From positions 1-62,570 of the forward strand of contig DASQWI010000027.1 in assembly GCA_035640355.1 (NCBI GenBank): DNA of 62,570 nucleotides, read 5' to 3'. The notes under the pieces are model-generated. The model was not told where the DNA came from and did not search any database. It saw only the letters and a program-made list of their open reading frames with translations. This document shows, piece by piece, positions 18,258 through 26,719 of the stretch. The position numbers were made by a program, and so were the translations under genes. The first letter of the stretch is position 1. Each line of letters starts with the position of its first letter. This DNA is from Actinomycetota bacterium. GTDB lineage: Bacteria > Actinomycetota > UBA4738 > HRBIN12.

Positions 18258-18728
18258 ATGGAGCTCCCGCCGTTTCAGCGGCTGCTCGACGAGAACCGGC
18301 TCGACGTGTATCGGTTCCTGGTCGCAGCGGTCGGTCCGCAGGAGGCCGACGACTGTTTCCAGGAGACGTTCCTGTCGGCGTTACGTGCGTACCCGCGGCT
18401 TGGGGACATGTCGAACCTGAAGGGGTGGTTGATCACGATTGCCACACGGAAGGCGATGGACCACTGGCGTTCGAGCCGCCGGCGCGCGGTGCCTGTACCG
18501 GAAGTACCCGAGCGAGCGGCGGCGCCGATCGCCGACGGGGAACCCGAGCTGTGGCGTTCGGTCGGCGAGCTGCCCCCGATGCAGCGGGCGGCGGTGATCC
18601 ACCGCTACGTGCTCGACATGACGTACGCGGACGTCGCGAACGCCCTCGGATGCTCGGTCGAGGCGGCAAGGGCGAACGCGTACGAGGGACGGCGGAAGCT
18701 GCGCGAGATGCAGGAGGCGTTCGTATGA
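18258..18728 (+). CDS. ECF-type RNA polymerase sigma factor
   Basis: 156-residue group IV sigma factor. Region 2 contains EADDCFQETFLSALRAYP and LKGWLITIATRKAMDHWRS; region 4 contains LPPMQRAAVIHRYVLDMTYA and the helix-turn-helix ANALGCSVEAARANAYEGRR. No anti-sigma gene is next to it. The frame is open from 18165, inside the preceding gene; ATG 18258 starts just before conserved sequence but has no ribosome site. The end overlaps a potential ATG of the ogt frame (ATGA at 18725). Confidence 0.87.
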   Translation: MELPPFQRLLDENRLDVYRFLVAAVGPQEADDCFQETFLSALRAYPRLGDMSNLKGWLITIATRKAMDHWRSSRRRAVPVPEVPERAAAPIADGEPELWRSVGELPPMQRAAVIHRYVLDMTYADVANALGCSVEAARANAYEGRRKLREMQEAFV

Positions 18729-18784
18729 GGCTCACACAGCGAGGAGATGAGCCGCAGCCGAACTCCCAGAGAAAGGAGTCAACG

Positions 18785-19432
18785 GTGCGCCAAACCGCCG
18801 CGCTCGATGATCTGTCTCGGCGAGCGGCGGTTGAGTTCGCCGGTCGCGCGCGACGGGCGGGCCTCGTCGACGTCGGCTACACCACGATGGACACGCCGGT
18901 CGGACGCCTGCTCGTTGCGACGACGCGGAATGGACTCGTGCGCCTCGCCTTTCCCGAGGAGCCCGAGGACGTCGTGCTCGAGGAGCTCGCCTCGACGCTT
19001 TCGCCGCGCGTGATCGCCTCTCCGAACATGACCGATGGCGTCCGGCGGCAGCTCGACGCGTACTTCGAGGGTCGAGGTCGCGGCCTGCGAACGCGCGTCG
19101 ACTGGACGCTCACCCCGCCCGGCTTCTTCCGCAAGGTGCTCGAGGTGACCGCCCGGATCCCGTTCGGGTCGGTGTCGACGTATGGCCAGGTGGCGAAGCT
19201 GGCTGGGAGTCCTCGCGCGGCGCGCGCCGCGGGGAACGCGCTCCACGAGAACCCGATCCCCATCGTGGTCCCCTGTCACCGCGTGGTACCCACGAGCGGC
19301 GGGATCGGCCAGTACGGCGGCCAGGAGTGGCGAAAGGCATTCCTCCTCCGGCTGGAGGGCGCCACCGCCGATGGCGGGGGGAACACGGCGAGCGAAGCGA
19401 GCGTCGGGCGATCCCCGCATAGCCGGAGGTGA
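18785..19432 (+). CDS. ogt: Methylated-DNA--protein-cysteine S-methyltransferase
   Basis: Suicide DNA-repair protein that takes the methyl group from O6-methylguanine onto its own cysteine. The catalytic motif IPIVVPCHRVV is near residue 165, after the arginine finger/helix region GSVSTYGQVAKLAGSPRAAR. The N-terminal half is the ribonuclease-H-like fold. Two starts compete: ATG 18725, which overlaps the sigma-factor stop as ATGA and adds 20 residues, and GTG 18785, which has a perfect AAAGGAG 6 nt upstream. The second is preferred. The C-terminal 25 residues are low complexity. Confidence 0.9.
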   Translation: MRQTAALDDLSRRAAVEFAGRARRAGLVDVGYTTMDTPVGRLLVATTRNGLVRLAFPEEPEDVVLEELASTLSPRVIASPNMTDGVRRQLDAYFEGRGRGLRTRVDWTLTPPGFFRKVLEVTARIPFGSVSTYGQVAKLAGSPRAARAAGNALHENPIPIVVPCHRVVPTSGGIGQYGGQEWRKAFLLRLEGATADGGGNTASEASVGRSPHSRR

Positions 19433-19851
19433 GCCGGCGGACGCTCACGGCCGCTGCGTTCGCGCTCGCCGTCGTCGCGGCCGCGTGCGGCGACCGTGGC
19501 CGCGATGATGGTGAACCACTGCCATCGGGTTCGCTCGGGGTCGTCACGCCCGACGCGGCGACCTCCGCGGTGCTCGGCCTGTGCGACCTCACGAACGCAA
19601 CCGACGTGGTCGAAGCCCGAGCGACGTTCCTGGACCGGTCGCACGCGACGCTGCATGCGATCGCGGCAACGGCCGACGTGCGGGATCGCGCCTCGGCCGC
19701 GGCCCTCTTCGAGGCCAAGCAGCGCGTCGAAGCGGCCCTCGCTCGCGATGATCTGCCGAGTCGATTCCGGCGAGACGTCGAAACCCTGATCGGCGCGACG
19801 CGCGACGCGCTCGACGCCATCGGCCTCGACGCGCCGGCGTGTCCGCCCTGA
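19429..19851 (+). CDS. Small secreted lipoprotein of unknown function
   Basis: 140 residues. An N-terminal signal ALAVVAAACGD has a lipobox, with Cys at about residue 20, then an acidic linker and a helical domain of about 100 residues with few landmarks (one further Cys at GLCDLTNATD and one at the end, APACPP). GTG 19429 overlaps the ogt stop as GTGA, so it is co-translated with ogt. No recognised family. Confidence 0.65.
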   Translation: MSRRTLTAAAFALAVVAAACGDRGRDDGEPLPSGSLGVVTPDAATSAVLGLCDLTNATDVVEARATFLDRSHATLHAIAATADVRDRASAAALFEAKQRVEAALARDDLPSRFRRDVETLIGATRDALDAIGLDAPACPP

Positions 19852-19874
19852 CGAAACCGTCAAGCCGGGGGAAG

Positions 19875-20834
19875 ATGGATCGCATGCGCCGTTCTCTGCT
19901 CATCGTCGCGCTGGCGATCGGCGCCGTCGCGACGGCCTGCACGTCGAACGGCGACGCCCAGCCCACCGGAGCGACCGGGACCGCCGTGAACGCCGTGATG
20001 GCGACCTCCGATCTCTACGTCGGCGCACCCCAGCGGATCACGTTCGGTCTCGTGTTGAACGACCAACGCCTCGTGAGCTTCGGCTCGGTGGACGTCTCGT
20101 TCGTCTATCGGGGGTCGGGGGACGACGAACCGCAGCGGGGTCCCGGCGGCACCGCTGTGTACCTCCCGACCCCCGGGACGCCTGCCGGTACGGGCGGTCC
20201 GACGGTGACGCTGCCCTCCCAGGCACGCGGCGTCTACGAGGCAGAGGACGTGACGTTCGACCGGGCCGGGGTCTGGGAGGCGCACGTCACCGCCGACGTG
20301 GACGGGCTCGGCGTGATCCGGGCGGCTGCGGGCTTCGTCGTTCTCGACGACCCGCAATACCCCGCACCGGGTGAGGAGGCGCTGCCGACGCGGAACCTCA
20401 CCATCGATTCGGACGATGCACCGCCCGGGGCGATCGACTCGCGCGCCGCGAACGGCGGCAGGATCCCCGACCCCGAGTTACACCAGACCACGATCGCCGA
20501 CGCGCTCCGCCGCGGCGTTCCCGCCCTGGCGATCTTCTCGACGCCCGTCTACTGCCCGAGCCGGTTCTGCGGACCGGTCACCGAGGTCGTGGAGGACCTG
20601 GCACGTCGGTACGACGACCGCGCCGAGTTCATCCACGTCGAGATCTGGCGCGATCACGAGGCGAACACGATCAATCAGGCGGCGGCCGACTGGCTGTTCC
20701 GCGAGGGTGACCTCACCGAGCCGTGGCTTTACCTGATCGGCGCCGACGGGATCATCGAGGATCGGTGGGCGACGCTGTGGCGGGAGGACGAGGTCGCGGC
20801 CGCACTCGACGCGCTCCCCCGCATCAAGACGTAG
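19875..20834 (+). CDS. Lipoprotein with thioredoxin-like domain
   Basis: 319 residues from ATG 19875 (ATG 19884 is equally possible). The signal peptide ends in AIGAVATAC, a lipobox. Residues about 45-175 look like an immunoglobulin-like beta domain (ITFGLVLNDQRLVSFGSVDV, WEAHVTADVDG). The C-terminal 130 residues have a thioredoxin-like order: PALAIFSTPVYCPSRFCGPV at strand 1/helix 1, FIHVEIWRDHE, and EPWLYLIGADGIIEDRWA. The cysteines are spaced CX4C rather than CX2C. Probably a membrane-anchored redox or metallochaperone-like protein. Confidence 0.72.
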   Translation: MDRMRRSLLIVALAIGAVATACTSNGDAQPTGATGTAVNAVMATSDLYVGAPQRITFGLVLNDQRLVSFGSVDVSFVYRGSGDDEPQRGPGGTAVYLPTPGTPAGTGGPTVTLPSQARGVYEAEDVTFDRAGVWEAHVTADVDGLGVIRAAAGFVVLDDPQYPAPGEEALPTRNLTIDSDDAPPGAIDSRAANGGRIPDPELHQTTIADALRRGVPALAIFSTPVYCPSRFCGPVTEVVEDLARRYDDRAEFIHVEIWRDHEANTINQAAADWLFREGDLTEPWLYLIGADGIIEDRWATLWREDEVAAALDALPRIKT

Positions 20835-20854
20835 CCGACCCCATCGAGTCGGCT
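20833..20854 (+). terminator. Weak hairpin after the thioredoxin-like lipoprotein
   Basis: AGCCGAC and GTCGGCT, 7-bp arms around an 8-nt loop, directly after the stop codon. No T tract follows. Confidence 0.35.
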
Positions 20855-20891
20855 CCACAAACGCCTACGCGTAGCTGGCGCACGGCGTGGA

Positions 20892-20897
20892 TACCAT
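20892..20897 (+). promoter_or_regulatory. -10 box of the CDF gene (leaderless type)
   Basis: TACCAT, 6 nt before GTG 20904, no Shine-Dalgarno. Confidence 0.45.
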
Positions 20898-20903
20898 CCC
20901 GCC

Positions 20904-21911
20904 GTGGGCGCGCCCGAAGACGCCGAACGGCACGACGACCACGGCGGACGAGGTCACACACACGGCGGGATGGACGTTGCCTTGGCCGGGAGCGACCGAG
21001 GGATCCGTGCCGTCAAGATGTCCCTCGTCGCGCTCGGAGCGACCGCCGGGGCTCAGGCGTTCATCGTCGTGCTGAGCGGTTCGATCGCCCTCTTCGCCGA
21101 CACCATCCACAACGCCACCGACGCGCTCACGGCGATACCGCTCTGGGTCGCGTTCGTCGTGGGCCGGCGCAAGCCGACCAAACGCTACTCGTACGGCTAC
21201 GAGCGGGCGGAGGACCTGGCCGGCATCATGATCGTGCTGGTGATCGCGGCCTCGGCCGCCTTCGCGGCGTGGGAAGCCGTCAACCGCCTGATCGAGCCGC
21301 GCGAGATCACACATCTGCCCTGGGTGGTGGCAGCCGCTATCGTCGGGTTCGCCGGCAACGAGCTCGTTGCGGTGTACCGCATCCGGGTCGGCAAGCGGAT
21401 CGGCTCGGCGGCGCTCGTCGCCGACGGGCACCACGCTCGAGCGGACGGGCTGACGTCGCTGGGCGTGCTCGGCGGGGCGATCGGCGTCGCGCTCGGGTAC
21501 GACCGCGCCGACCCGATCGCCGGACTCGTCATCACGCTCGCCATCCTGGTCGTGCTGTGGAACGCGACCAAGACGGTGTTCCGCCGCATCCTGGACGGGA
21601 CCGACGAGACGACCGTTCCGCTCGTGGAGTCGGTCGCCGCGTCCGTCAAGGGCGTCGAGCGCGTGACGTCGGCGAAGGCGAGGTGGACTGGGCATGCGCT
21701 GAACGCGGAGCTCGAGATCCAGGTCCGGCCTGAGCTCACCGTCCAGGAGGCGCACATGATCGCCGAGGAGGTCGAACACGAGCTTCTCCACGCGATCCCC
21801 CGCCTGCGCGGGGCGACCGTCCACATCGACCCACACGGTCCTGTCCACTACGAAGGACCGATGGCGCATCACCGCGGGGGTGCGGGGGCTCAAGAAGTGA
21901 GCGAGCGGTAG
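20904..21911 (+). CDS. Cation diffusion facilitator (Zn2+/Co2+/Cd2+ efflux)
   Basis: 335-residue membrane exporter driven by the proton gradient. A His-rich N terminus (RHDDHGGRGHTHGG) precedes six helices. Transport-site residues are visible as ADTIHNATDAL in helix 2 (H-x3-D) and DGHHARADGLTSLG in helix 5. The cytoplasmic C-terminal ferredoxin-like domain contains VKGVERVTSAKARWTGHALN and EVEHELLHAIP. Metal preference cannot be read from sequence alone. Confidence 0.92.
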   Translation: MGAPEDAERHDDHGGRGHTHGGMDVALAGSDRGIRAVKMSLVALGATAGAQAFIVVLSGSIALFADTIHNATDALTAIPLWVAFVVGRRKPTKRYSYGYERAEDLAGIMIVLVIAASAAFAAWEAVNRLIEPREITHLPWVVAAAIVGFAGNELVAVYRIRVGKRIGSAALVADGHHARADGLTSLGVLGGAIGVALGYDRADPIAGLVITLAILVVLWNATKTVFRRILDGTDETTVPLVESVAASVKGVERVTSAKARWTGHALNAELEIQVRPELTVQEAHMIAEEVEHELLHAIPRLRGATVHIDPHGPVHYEGPMAHHRGGAGAQEVSER

Positions 21912-21967
21912 CGAGCGAACCTAGCCCGAAGAAGAGAGGCGGCTAAAGCGTTCGGGCGAACCGTCCG

Positions 21968-21973
21968 TAGGAT
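21968..21973 (+). promoter_or_regulatory. -10 box of the rhomboid gene (leaderless type)
   Basis: TAGGAT, 7 nt before GTG 21981. Confidence 0.5.
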
Positions 21974-21980
21974 TGGCTGA

Positions 21981-22925
21981 GTGGAGCCGACGCCGCCCCA
22001 GCCGCCCGCGCCGACCGTCGAGGTCTGTTACCGGCATCCGAACGAGCAGACGCGCGTTCACTGCACTCGCTGCGGCCGCCCCATCTGCCCTCAGTGCATG
22101 ATCCCCGCCCCGGTCGGCTACCAGTGCCCCGAATGCGTCGCCCAGGCGCGCCGCGAGTTCCGGCGCGGCCCGGGACGACCGTTCCGCGGCGGCGGGGTCA
22201 CCGTCACCAAGGCCCTCCTGTACGCGATCGCCGCCGTCTTCGTCATCGAGGTCCTGACGGGCGGCCCGCGCGCGCTCTTCGAGGGTCCGAACGCGGGCCG
22301 GCTGATCGATCTCGGCGCGATGCAGCCGTTCCTGATCGCGGACGGTCAGTACTGGCGCTTGTTCACGGCGATGTTCCTCCACGCCGGAGTGCTCCACATC
22401 GCGTTCAACGCGTATGCGCTGTGGCTGTTCGGCTCGATCGTCGAGTCGAACCTCGGACGCACGCGCATGGTGGTGATCTACGTGCTGTCCGGCTTCCTGG
22501 CAAGCGTGGCCTCGTACGCGTTCGGACCGGAGAGCTCCGTCGGCGTCGGCGCTTCGGGCGCGATCTTCGGCATCTTCGGAGCGTTCATCGCGTTCAACTA
22601 CCGGCGCCGGCACCTGGCGATGGCCGAGGCGAACCTGCGGTGGGCGGGGATGCTGATCGTGCTGAACATCCTGCTCGCGTTCGCGTTCGGCGGGCGCATC
22701 GACTGGCGTGCCCATCTCGGCGGCCTCATCGCGGGGTTGGCGGCCGGCACGTTCGCGGAGGGATGGGGCACGAGATCGCAACGGCGCCTCGTGCAGGTGG
22801 CCGAGCTGGTCGGCCTCGTCGCGCTCGGCATCGCACTCGTCGTGTGGAGAACAGCGGAGATCCGTGGCCTCCCGTTCTTCGACGAGGGACTCGCGTTCTT
22901 CCAACAGCTCGCCGAAGGCTCATAG
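21981..22925 (+). CDS. Rhomboid intramembrane serine protease with zinc-finger N terminus
   Basis: 314 residues. The first 60 carry a B-box-like zinc module: CYRHPNEQTRVHCTRCGRP, then ICPQC and YQCPEC. Six or seven membrane helices follow. The catalytic Ser is in VGVGASGAIFGIFGA and the catalytic His in WRAHLGGLIAGL; FLHAGVLHIAFNAYALW is the conserved loop/helix 2 region. It cleaves transmembrane substrates, identity unknown. GTG 21981 follows a leaderless-type -10 box. Confidence 0.92.
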   Translation: MEPTPPQPPAPTVEVCYRHPNEQTRVHCTRCGRPICPQCMIPAPVGYQCPECVAQARREFRRGPGRPFRGGGVTVTKALLYAIAAVFVIEVLTGGPRALFEGPNAGRLIDLGAMQPFLIADGQYWRLFTAMFLHAGVLHIAFNAYALWLFGSIVESNLGRTRMVVIYVLSGFLASVASYAFGPESSVGVGASGAIFGIFGAFIAFNYRRRHLAMAEANLRWAGMLIVLNILLAFAFGGRIDWRAHLGGLIAGLAAGTFAEGWGTRSQRRLVQVAELVGLVALGIALVVWRTAEIRGLPFFDEGLAFFQQLAEGS

Positions 22926-22928
22926 CCG

Positions 22929-22950
22929 GCGCGGATCGGCGGCTCCGCGC
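22929..22950. terminator. Hairpin between convergent rhomboid and pheA genes
   Basis: GCGCGGA and TCCGCGC, 7-bp arms with an 8-nt loop, in the 33-bp gap between two gene ends. No T tract. Confidence 0.4.
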
Positions 22951-22958
22951 GCACGTTC

Positions 22959-23786
22959 CTACACGGGACCTTTCGACGACGCGTACGATCCGAGCACCTT
23001 GAGCATTGACGTGTGCAACCGGACCTCGTCGAGCGCCTCGGCGATGTGCGCGTCCTCCGCCGACCCGTCCAGGTCGATGTAGAAGACGTACTCGAACGGC
23101 GCACCGCGTCGCGGACGCGACTCGAGCTTGGTGAGGTTGACGGAGCGATCGGCGAACGGTTTCAGCGCCCTAAACAACGAACCGGGCCGGTCGTCGCCGG
23201 TCATCACGAGCGACGTCTTGTCGGCCGTGCCGAGCCCAGCGTCCTTCGTCCCGATGACGCCGAACTTCGTGAAGTTGTCGGGATAGGTCTGGATGTGTTC
23301 TGCCAGAACCGTGAGTCGGAGACGGCTCCCGGCTTCGACGCTCGCGATCGCGGCTTCGTCGGTTCGCTTGCGCTCCGCGATCATCCGCGCCCCGCCGGCC
23401 GTGTCGTGGACGGGCACCGGGTCGATGTGGTGAGACGTCAGGAACTCCTCGCACTGCGCGAGCGCCTGCCAATGCGAGTACGCGCGCCTGATGCCCTCCA
23501 GGCGGGCTCCGGGCGGCGCCAGCAGCGCATGGTCGACGCGGATCACCACTTCACCGACCACCTTGACCAGGCTGCTGCGCAGCAGGAGGTCGTACGTCTC
23601 GTTCACCGAGCCGGCCTGGGAGTTCTCGACGGGCACCACGCCGAAGTCCGCCTCGCCGCTCGTCACGCGGGAGAAGGTGAGCCGGATCGTGTCGCACGGC
23701 ATCGGTTCGGAGTCCGGGAACAGGACGAGGACCGCGCGTTCGCTGAACGCGCCCGATTCGCCTTGATACGCCACCCTGGCCGGCAC
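22959..23786 (-). CDS. pheA: Prephenate dehydratase
   Basis: Converts prephenate to phenylpyruvate in phenylalanine synthesis. The catalytic domain (about 1-185) shows VAYQGESGAFSERAV, GVVPVENSQAGSVNET and the catalytic-Thr loop DNFTKFGVIG. Here TKF replaces the usual TRF, a conservative change. The C-terminal ACT domain (about 190-265) has DRPGSLFRALKPFA and LTKLESRP, the phenylalanine feedback site. At 275 residues it is monofunctional, without chorismate mutase. GTG 23786 has TACGCT 6 nt upstream. Confidence 0.95.
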   Translation of the reverse strand: MPARVAYQGESGAFSERAVLVLFPDSEPMPCDTIRLTFSRVTSGEADFGVVPVENSQAGSVNETYDLLLRSSLVKVVGEVVIRVDHALLAPPGARLEGIRRAYSHWQALAQCEEFLTSHHIDPVPVHDTAGGARMIAERKRTDEAAIASVEAGSRLRLTVLAEHIQTYPDNFTKFGVIGTKDAGLGTADKTSLVMTGDDRPGSLFRALKPFADRSVNLTKLESRPRRGAPFEYVFYIDLDGSAEDAHIAEALDEVRLHTSMLKVLGSYASSKGPV

Positions 23787-23792
23787 GCGAGG

Positions 23793-23798
23793 AGCGTA
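23793..23798 (-). promoter_or_regulatory. -10 box of pheA (leaderless type)
   Basis: TACGCT on the minus strand, 6 nt before GTG 23786. Confidence 0.45.
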
Positions 23799-23849
23799 TC
23801 AATGGGTCCTCGAGCGACTGCTGTCGGCTCCCGAAGCGGCGCTCGTTCG

Positions 23850-23855
23850 TAGACT
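23850..23855 (+). promoter_or_regulatory. -10 box of the DUF255 gene (leaderless type)
   Basis: TAGACT, 6 nt before GTG 23862; back to back with the pheA box about 50 bp away. Confidence 0.45.
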
Positions 23856-23861
23856 GGCAAT

Positions 23862-25895
23862 GTGCCGAATCGGCTGGCCGAAGAGACGAGTCCCTACCTC
23901 CTTCAACACGCCGACAACCCCGTGGATTGGTACCCGTGGGGAGAGGAGGCGCTCGAGCGGGCCAGGCGCGAAGGCAAGCCGATCCTGCTGTCGATCGGCT
24001 ATGCGGCGTGCCACTGGTGCCACGTGATGGAGCGCGAGTCCTTCGAGGACCGCTCAACGGCCGACCTCATGAACGACAACTTCGTCTCCATCAAGGTCGA
24101 CCGCGAAGAGCGCCCCGATCTCGACGCGATCTACATGGATGCCGTTCAGGCGTTGACGGGCCACGGCGGGTGGCCGCTGACGGCATTCCTGACACCCGAT
24201 GGCAAACCCTTCTATGCGGGCACGTACTTCCCCGATGAGGACCGGCACGGCATGCCGGCGTTCCGCAAGGTGCTGACCGCCATCGCCGATACGTGGACGA
24301 ACCGGCGCGACGAGATCGAGGAGCAGAGCGGCCGAGTGGTGGACGCCATCGCACGGGCGTCGAGTATCGGCCAGTCACCAGAGACGCTGACCGACGAGCT
24401 CCTCTCGAGTGCATCCCGAGCGCTCCGGTCAGCGTTCGACGCACAGTGGGGCGGGTTCGGCGGCGCCCCGAAGTTCCCGCAGCCGATGGCCCTCGACTTC
24501 CTGCTCCGCCGTCACCTGCGCGGCGATCCGGACGCCCTCGACATCGTGCGGATCACCCTCGATCGCATGGCCGCCGGAGGGATCCACGATCAGCTCGGCG
24601 GCGGGTTCCACCGCTACTCGACCGATGCCAGGTGGCTCGTCCCCCACTTCGAGAAGATGCTGTACGACAACGCGCTCCTTGCCCGCGTGTACGTGCGCGC
24701 CTGGCTCGTCACTGGAGAGGATCGCTACCGCCGGATCGCCTCGTCCACCGTCGACTACCTGCTGCGCGAGATGCAACATCCCGACGGCGGGTTCTTCTCG
24801 TCCCAGGACGCCGACAGCGAGGGCGTGGAGGGCAAGTTCTTCGTCTGGTCGTGGGACGAGCTCGTCGCGATCGGCGGCGAGGCCGTGGCCACGGCGTTCG
24901 GCGCGACGCCGAGCGGCAACTGGGAGGGCACGAACGTCCTGTGGTTCCCGCGGCCCGTCGAGGCAGTCGCGCAGGAGCTCGAGATCGAGCCGGCCGAGTT
25001 GAAGCGGGACGTGGAACTGGCGCGCGGAGCACTGCTGGAGATCCGTGACCGGCGCGTTCGGCCGGGAACCGACGACAAGGTGCTGGCGGCGTGGAACGGG
25101 CTGGCCATCTCGGCGCTTGCCGAGGCGGGGCGAGCGTTCGGAGAGCCCCGGTTCGTCGACGCCGCGGTTCGCGCGGCCGACTTCGTCCTCGAGAACATGC
25201 GCGACCAGGACGGACGGCTGCTCCGCTCGTGGCGGGACGGTCGACGCGGACGCCCCGGATACGCGGACGACCACGCGCTGATGGCCGAGGCGTGTCTCAC
25301 CCTGTACGAGACGACGTTCGACCTCCGCTTCTTCGAGGAGGCGCGCTCGCTCGCCGAGCAGCTCATCCGGCTGTTCCACGACGCCGAGCGCGGCGGCTTC
25401 TTCCAGACGGGCTCGGACGCCGAGGATCTGGTGATCCGGCCGAAGGAGCTGTACGACAACGCCGTGCCCAGCGGGAACTCTGTCGCCGCCGACGTGCTCC
25501 AGCGCTTGACCCACTTGACGGGCGAACCCGAGTACGAGCGGGCCGGCTTGTCGGCGCTCCGGCTGGTCCGCGACGGGATTGCCGGAGCGCCGCTTGGCTT
25601 CGGACACGCGCTGGGCGCGCTCGACCTGTATCTGGACACGGTGCGCGAGGTCGCAGTGATCGGCGACCCCGGATCGTCGGAGACACGCTCGCTCGCGGCA
25701 GAGGTCACCTCGAGGCGGTACGTGCCGAATCACGTGCTGGCCGTGGCCGACGCGCGAGACGATCGCTCGCGCGAAGCGGTCGCACTCCTGCTCGAACGGC
25801 CCCAGATCGACGGCCGGCCGACGGCGTACGTCTGCGAGCGGTTCACCTGCAAGCTCCCGGTGACCGAGCCAGAGGAGCTCGCCGCGCAGCTGTAG
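23862..25895 (+). CDS. DUF255 thioredoxin-like / six-hairpin protein (YyaL/SPATA20 family)
   Basis: 677-residue cytoplasmic protein. The N-terminal thioredoxin-like domain begins [21 protein letters not shown] and carries the family redox motif [16 protein letters not shown] near residue 48, then [19 protein letters not shown]. The rest is a helical barrel like those of N-acylglucosamine 2-epimerase-type enzymes, with [30 protein letters not shown], and [20 protein letters not shown]. Full length for the family. The biochemical role is not established. Confidence 0.92.
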   Translation: MPNRLAEETSPYLLQHADNPVDWYPWGEEALERARREGKPILLSIGYAACHWCHVMERESFEDRSTADLMNDNFVSIKVDREERPDLDAIYMDAVQALTGHGGWPLTAFLTPDGKPFYAGTYFPDEDRHGMPAFRKVLTAIADTWTNRRDEIEEQSGRVVDAIARASSIGQSPETLTDELLSSASRALRSAFDAQWGGFGGAPKFPQPMALDFLLRRHLRGDPDALDIVRITLDRMAAGGIHDQLGGGFHRYSTDARWLVPHFEKMLYDNALLARVYVRAWLVTGEDRYRRIASSTVDYLLREMQHPDGGFFSSQDADSEGVEGKFFVWSWDELVAIGGEAVATAFGATPSGNWEGTNVLWFPRPVEAVAQELEIEPAELKRDVELARGALLEIRDRRVRPGTDDKVLAAWNGLAISALAEAGRAFGEPRFVDAAVRAADFVLENMRDQDGRLLRSWRDGRRGRPGYADDHALMAEACLTLYETTFDLRFFEEARSLAEQLIRLFHDAERGGFFQTGSDAEDLVIRPKELYDNAVPSGNSVAADVLQRLTHLTGEPEYERAGLSALRLVRDGIAGAPLGFGHALGALDLYLDTVREVAVIGDPGSSETRSLAAEVTSRRYVPNHVLAVADARDDRSREAVALLLERPQIDGRPTAYVCERFTCKLPVTEPEELAAQL

Positions 25896-25917
25896 CGGGC
25901 CGCGAGCCGAAACGTGC

Positions 25918-25923
25918 TACATA
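25918..25923 (+). promoter_or_regulatory. -10 box of the phosphorylase pair (leaderless type)
   Basis: TACATA, 7 nt before GTG 25931; the last position deviates from TANNNT. Confidence 0.4.
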
Positions 25924-25930
25924 GGGCGCG

Positions 25931-26719
25931 GTGTCCCTCCAGTACCACGTGAAGCTGGCGCCGGGTGATGTAGCGCCGTACGTCCTGCTCCCAGGAGATC
26001 CGGGGCGCGTGCCGATCGTCGCCTCGTTCTGGGACGAGGGTCGCGAGGTGGCCAGGAACCGCGAGTACGTGACGTACACAGGCGTGTACCGAGGGGTACC
26101 GATCAGCTGCACGTCCACAGGGATCGGGTGCCCCTCGACGGCGATCGCCATCGAAGAGCTGGCGCGCGTCGGCGCGACGACGTTCATCAGGATCGGCACG
26201 TGCGGCACGTTCCAGGACGACGTGGCGAACGGCGACATCGCCATCTTCGACTCGGCCGCCCGGTACGACGGGACGTCGAGGCTGTACGCGCCGCTCGGCT
26301 ACCCCGCCGTGGCCAGCCACGACGTACTGCGTGCGGCGATCGACGCGGCCGCTGGCCTCGGATACCGGTACCACGTCGGCACGACGCGTTCGGCCGACAC
26401 GTTCTACGCGCTTCACGCGCGACCGGGGTCCTCGTTCGGCGACTACTGGCAGTCGTCATGGCGAGAGCACTTCGATGACCTCAAGCGGCTGAACATCGTC
26501 GCGGCCGAGATGGAAGCGAGCGTCATCCTCGTCCTGGCCCGGATCTGGGGCCTACGAGCGGGCGGCGCCGCGGTCGTCCTCGACAACGTGCTCAAGGTGA
26601 GCGGTGACGAGGGCGGGTTCGAACCACAGACGCAGTTCGAGCACGGGGGCGACGAGATCGAGCGCCTCGCGCGGCTCGGCTCGGAGATCGTTCGCGTTCT
26701 CGCCGAGCGAGATGGGTAG
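25931..26719 (+). CDS. Nucleoside phosphorylase (uridine phosphorylase-like), copy 1
   Basis: 262 residues, nucleoside phosphorylase family I. It cleaves a nucleoside with phosphate to base and ribose-1-phosphate. The phosphate-binding loop is VLLPGDPGRV; the second phosphate/ribose region is SCTSTGIGCPSTAIAIEELA and FIRIGTCG. AAEMEASVILVLARIWGLR gives the ribose-binding M-E. Fits uridine phosphorylase best, but the base specificity is not certain. It is followed by a close paralogue with an 8-bp overlap. Confidence 0.88.
   Translation: MSLQYHVKLAPGDVAPYVLLPGDPGRVPIVASFWDEGREVARNREYVTYTGVYRGVPISCTSTGIGCPSTAIAIEELARVGATTFIRIGTCGTFQDDVANGDIAIFDSAARYDGTSRLYAPLGYPAVASHDVLRAAIDAAAGLGYRYHVGTTRSADTFYALHARPGSSFGDYWQSSWREHFDDLKRLNIVAAEMEASVILVLARIWGLRAGGAAVVLDNVLKVSGDEGGFEPQTQFEHGGDEIERLARLGSEIVRVLAERDG

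Noticed and set aside
18725-18784. ATG 18725 as the start of ogt
   Set aside because: The ATGA overlap is attractive, but the added 20 residues are not conserved-looking and GTG 18785 has a perfect AAAGGAG at the right distance. Left as an alternative.
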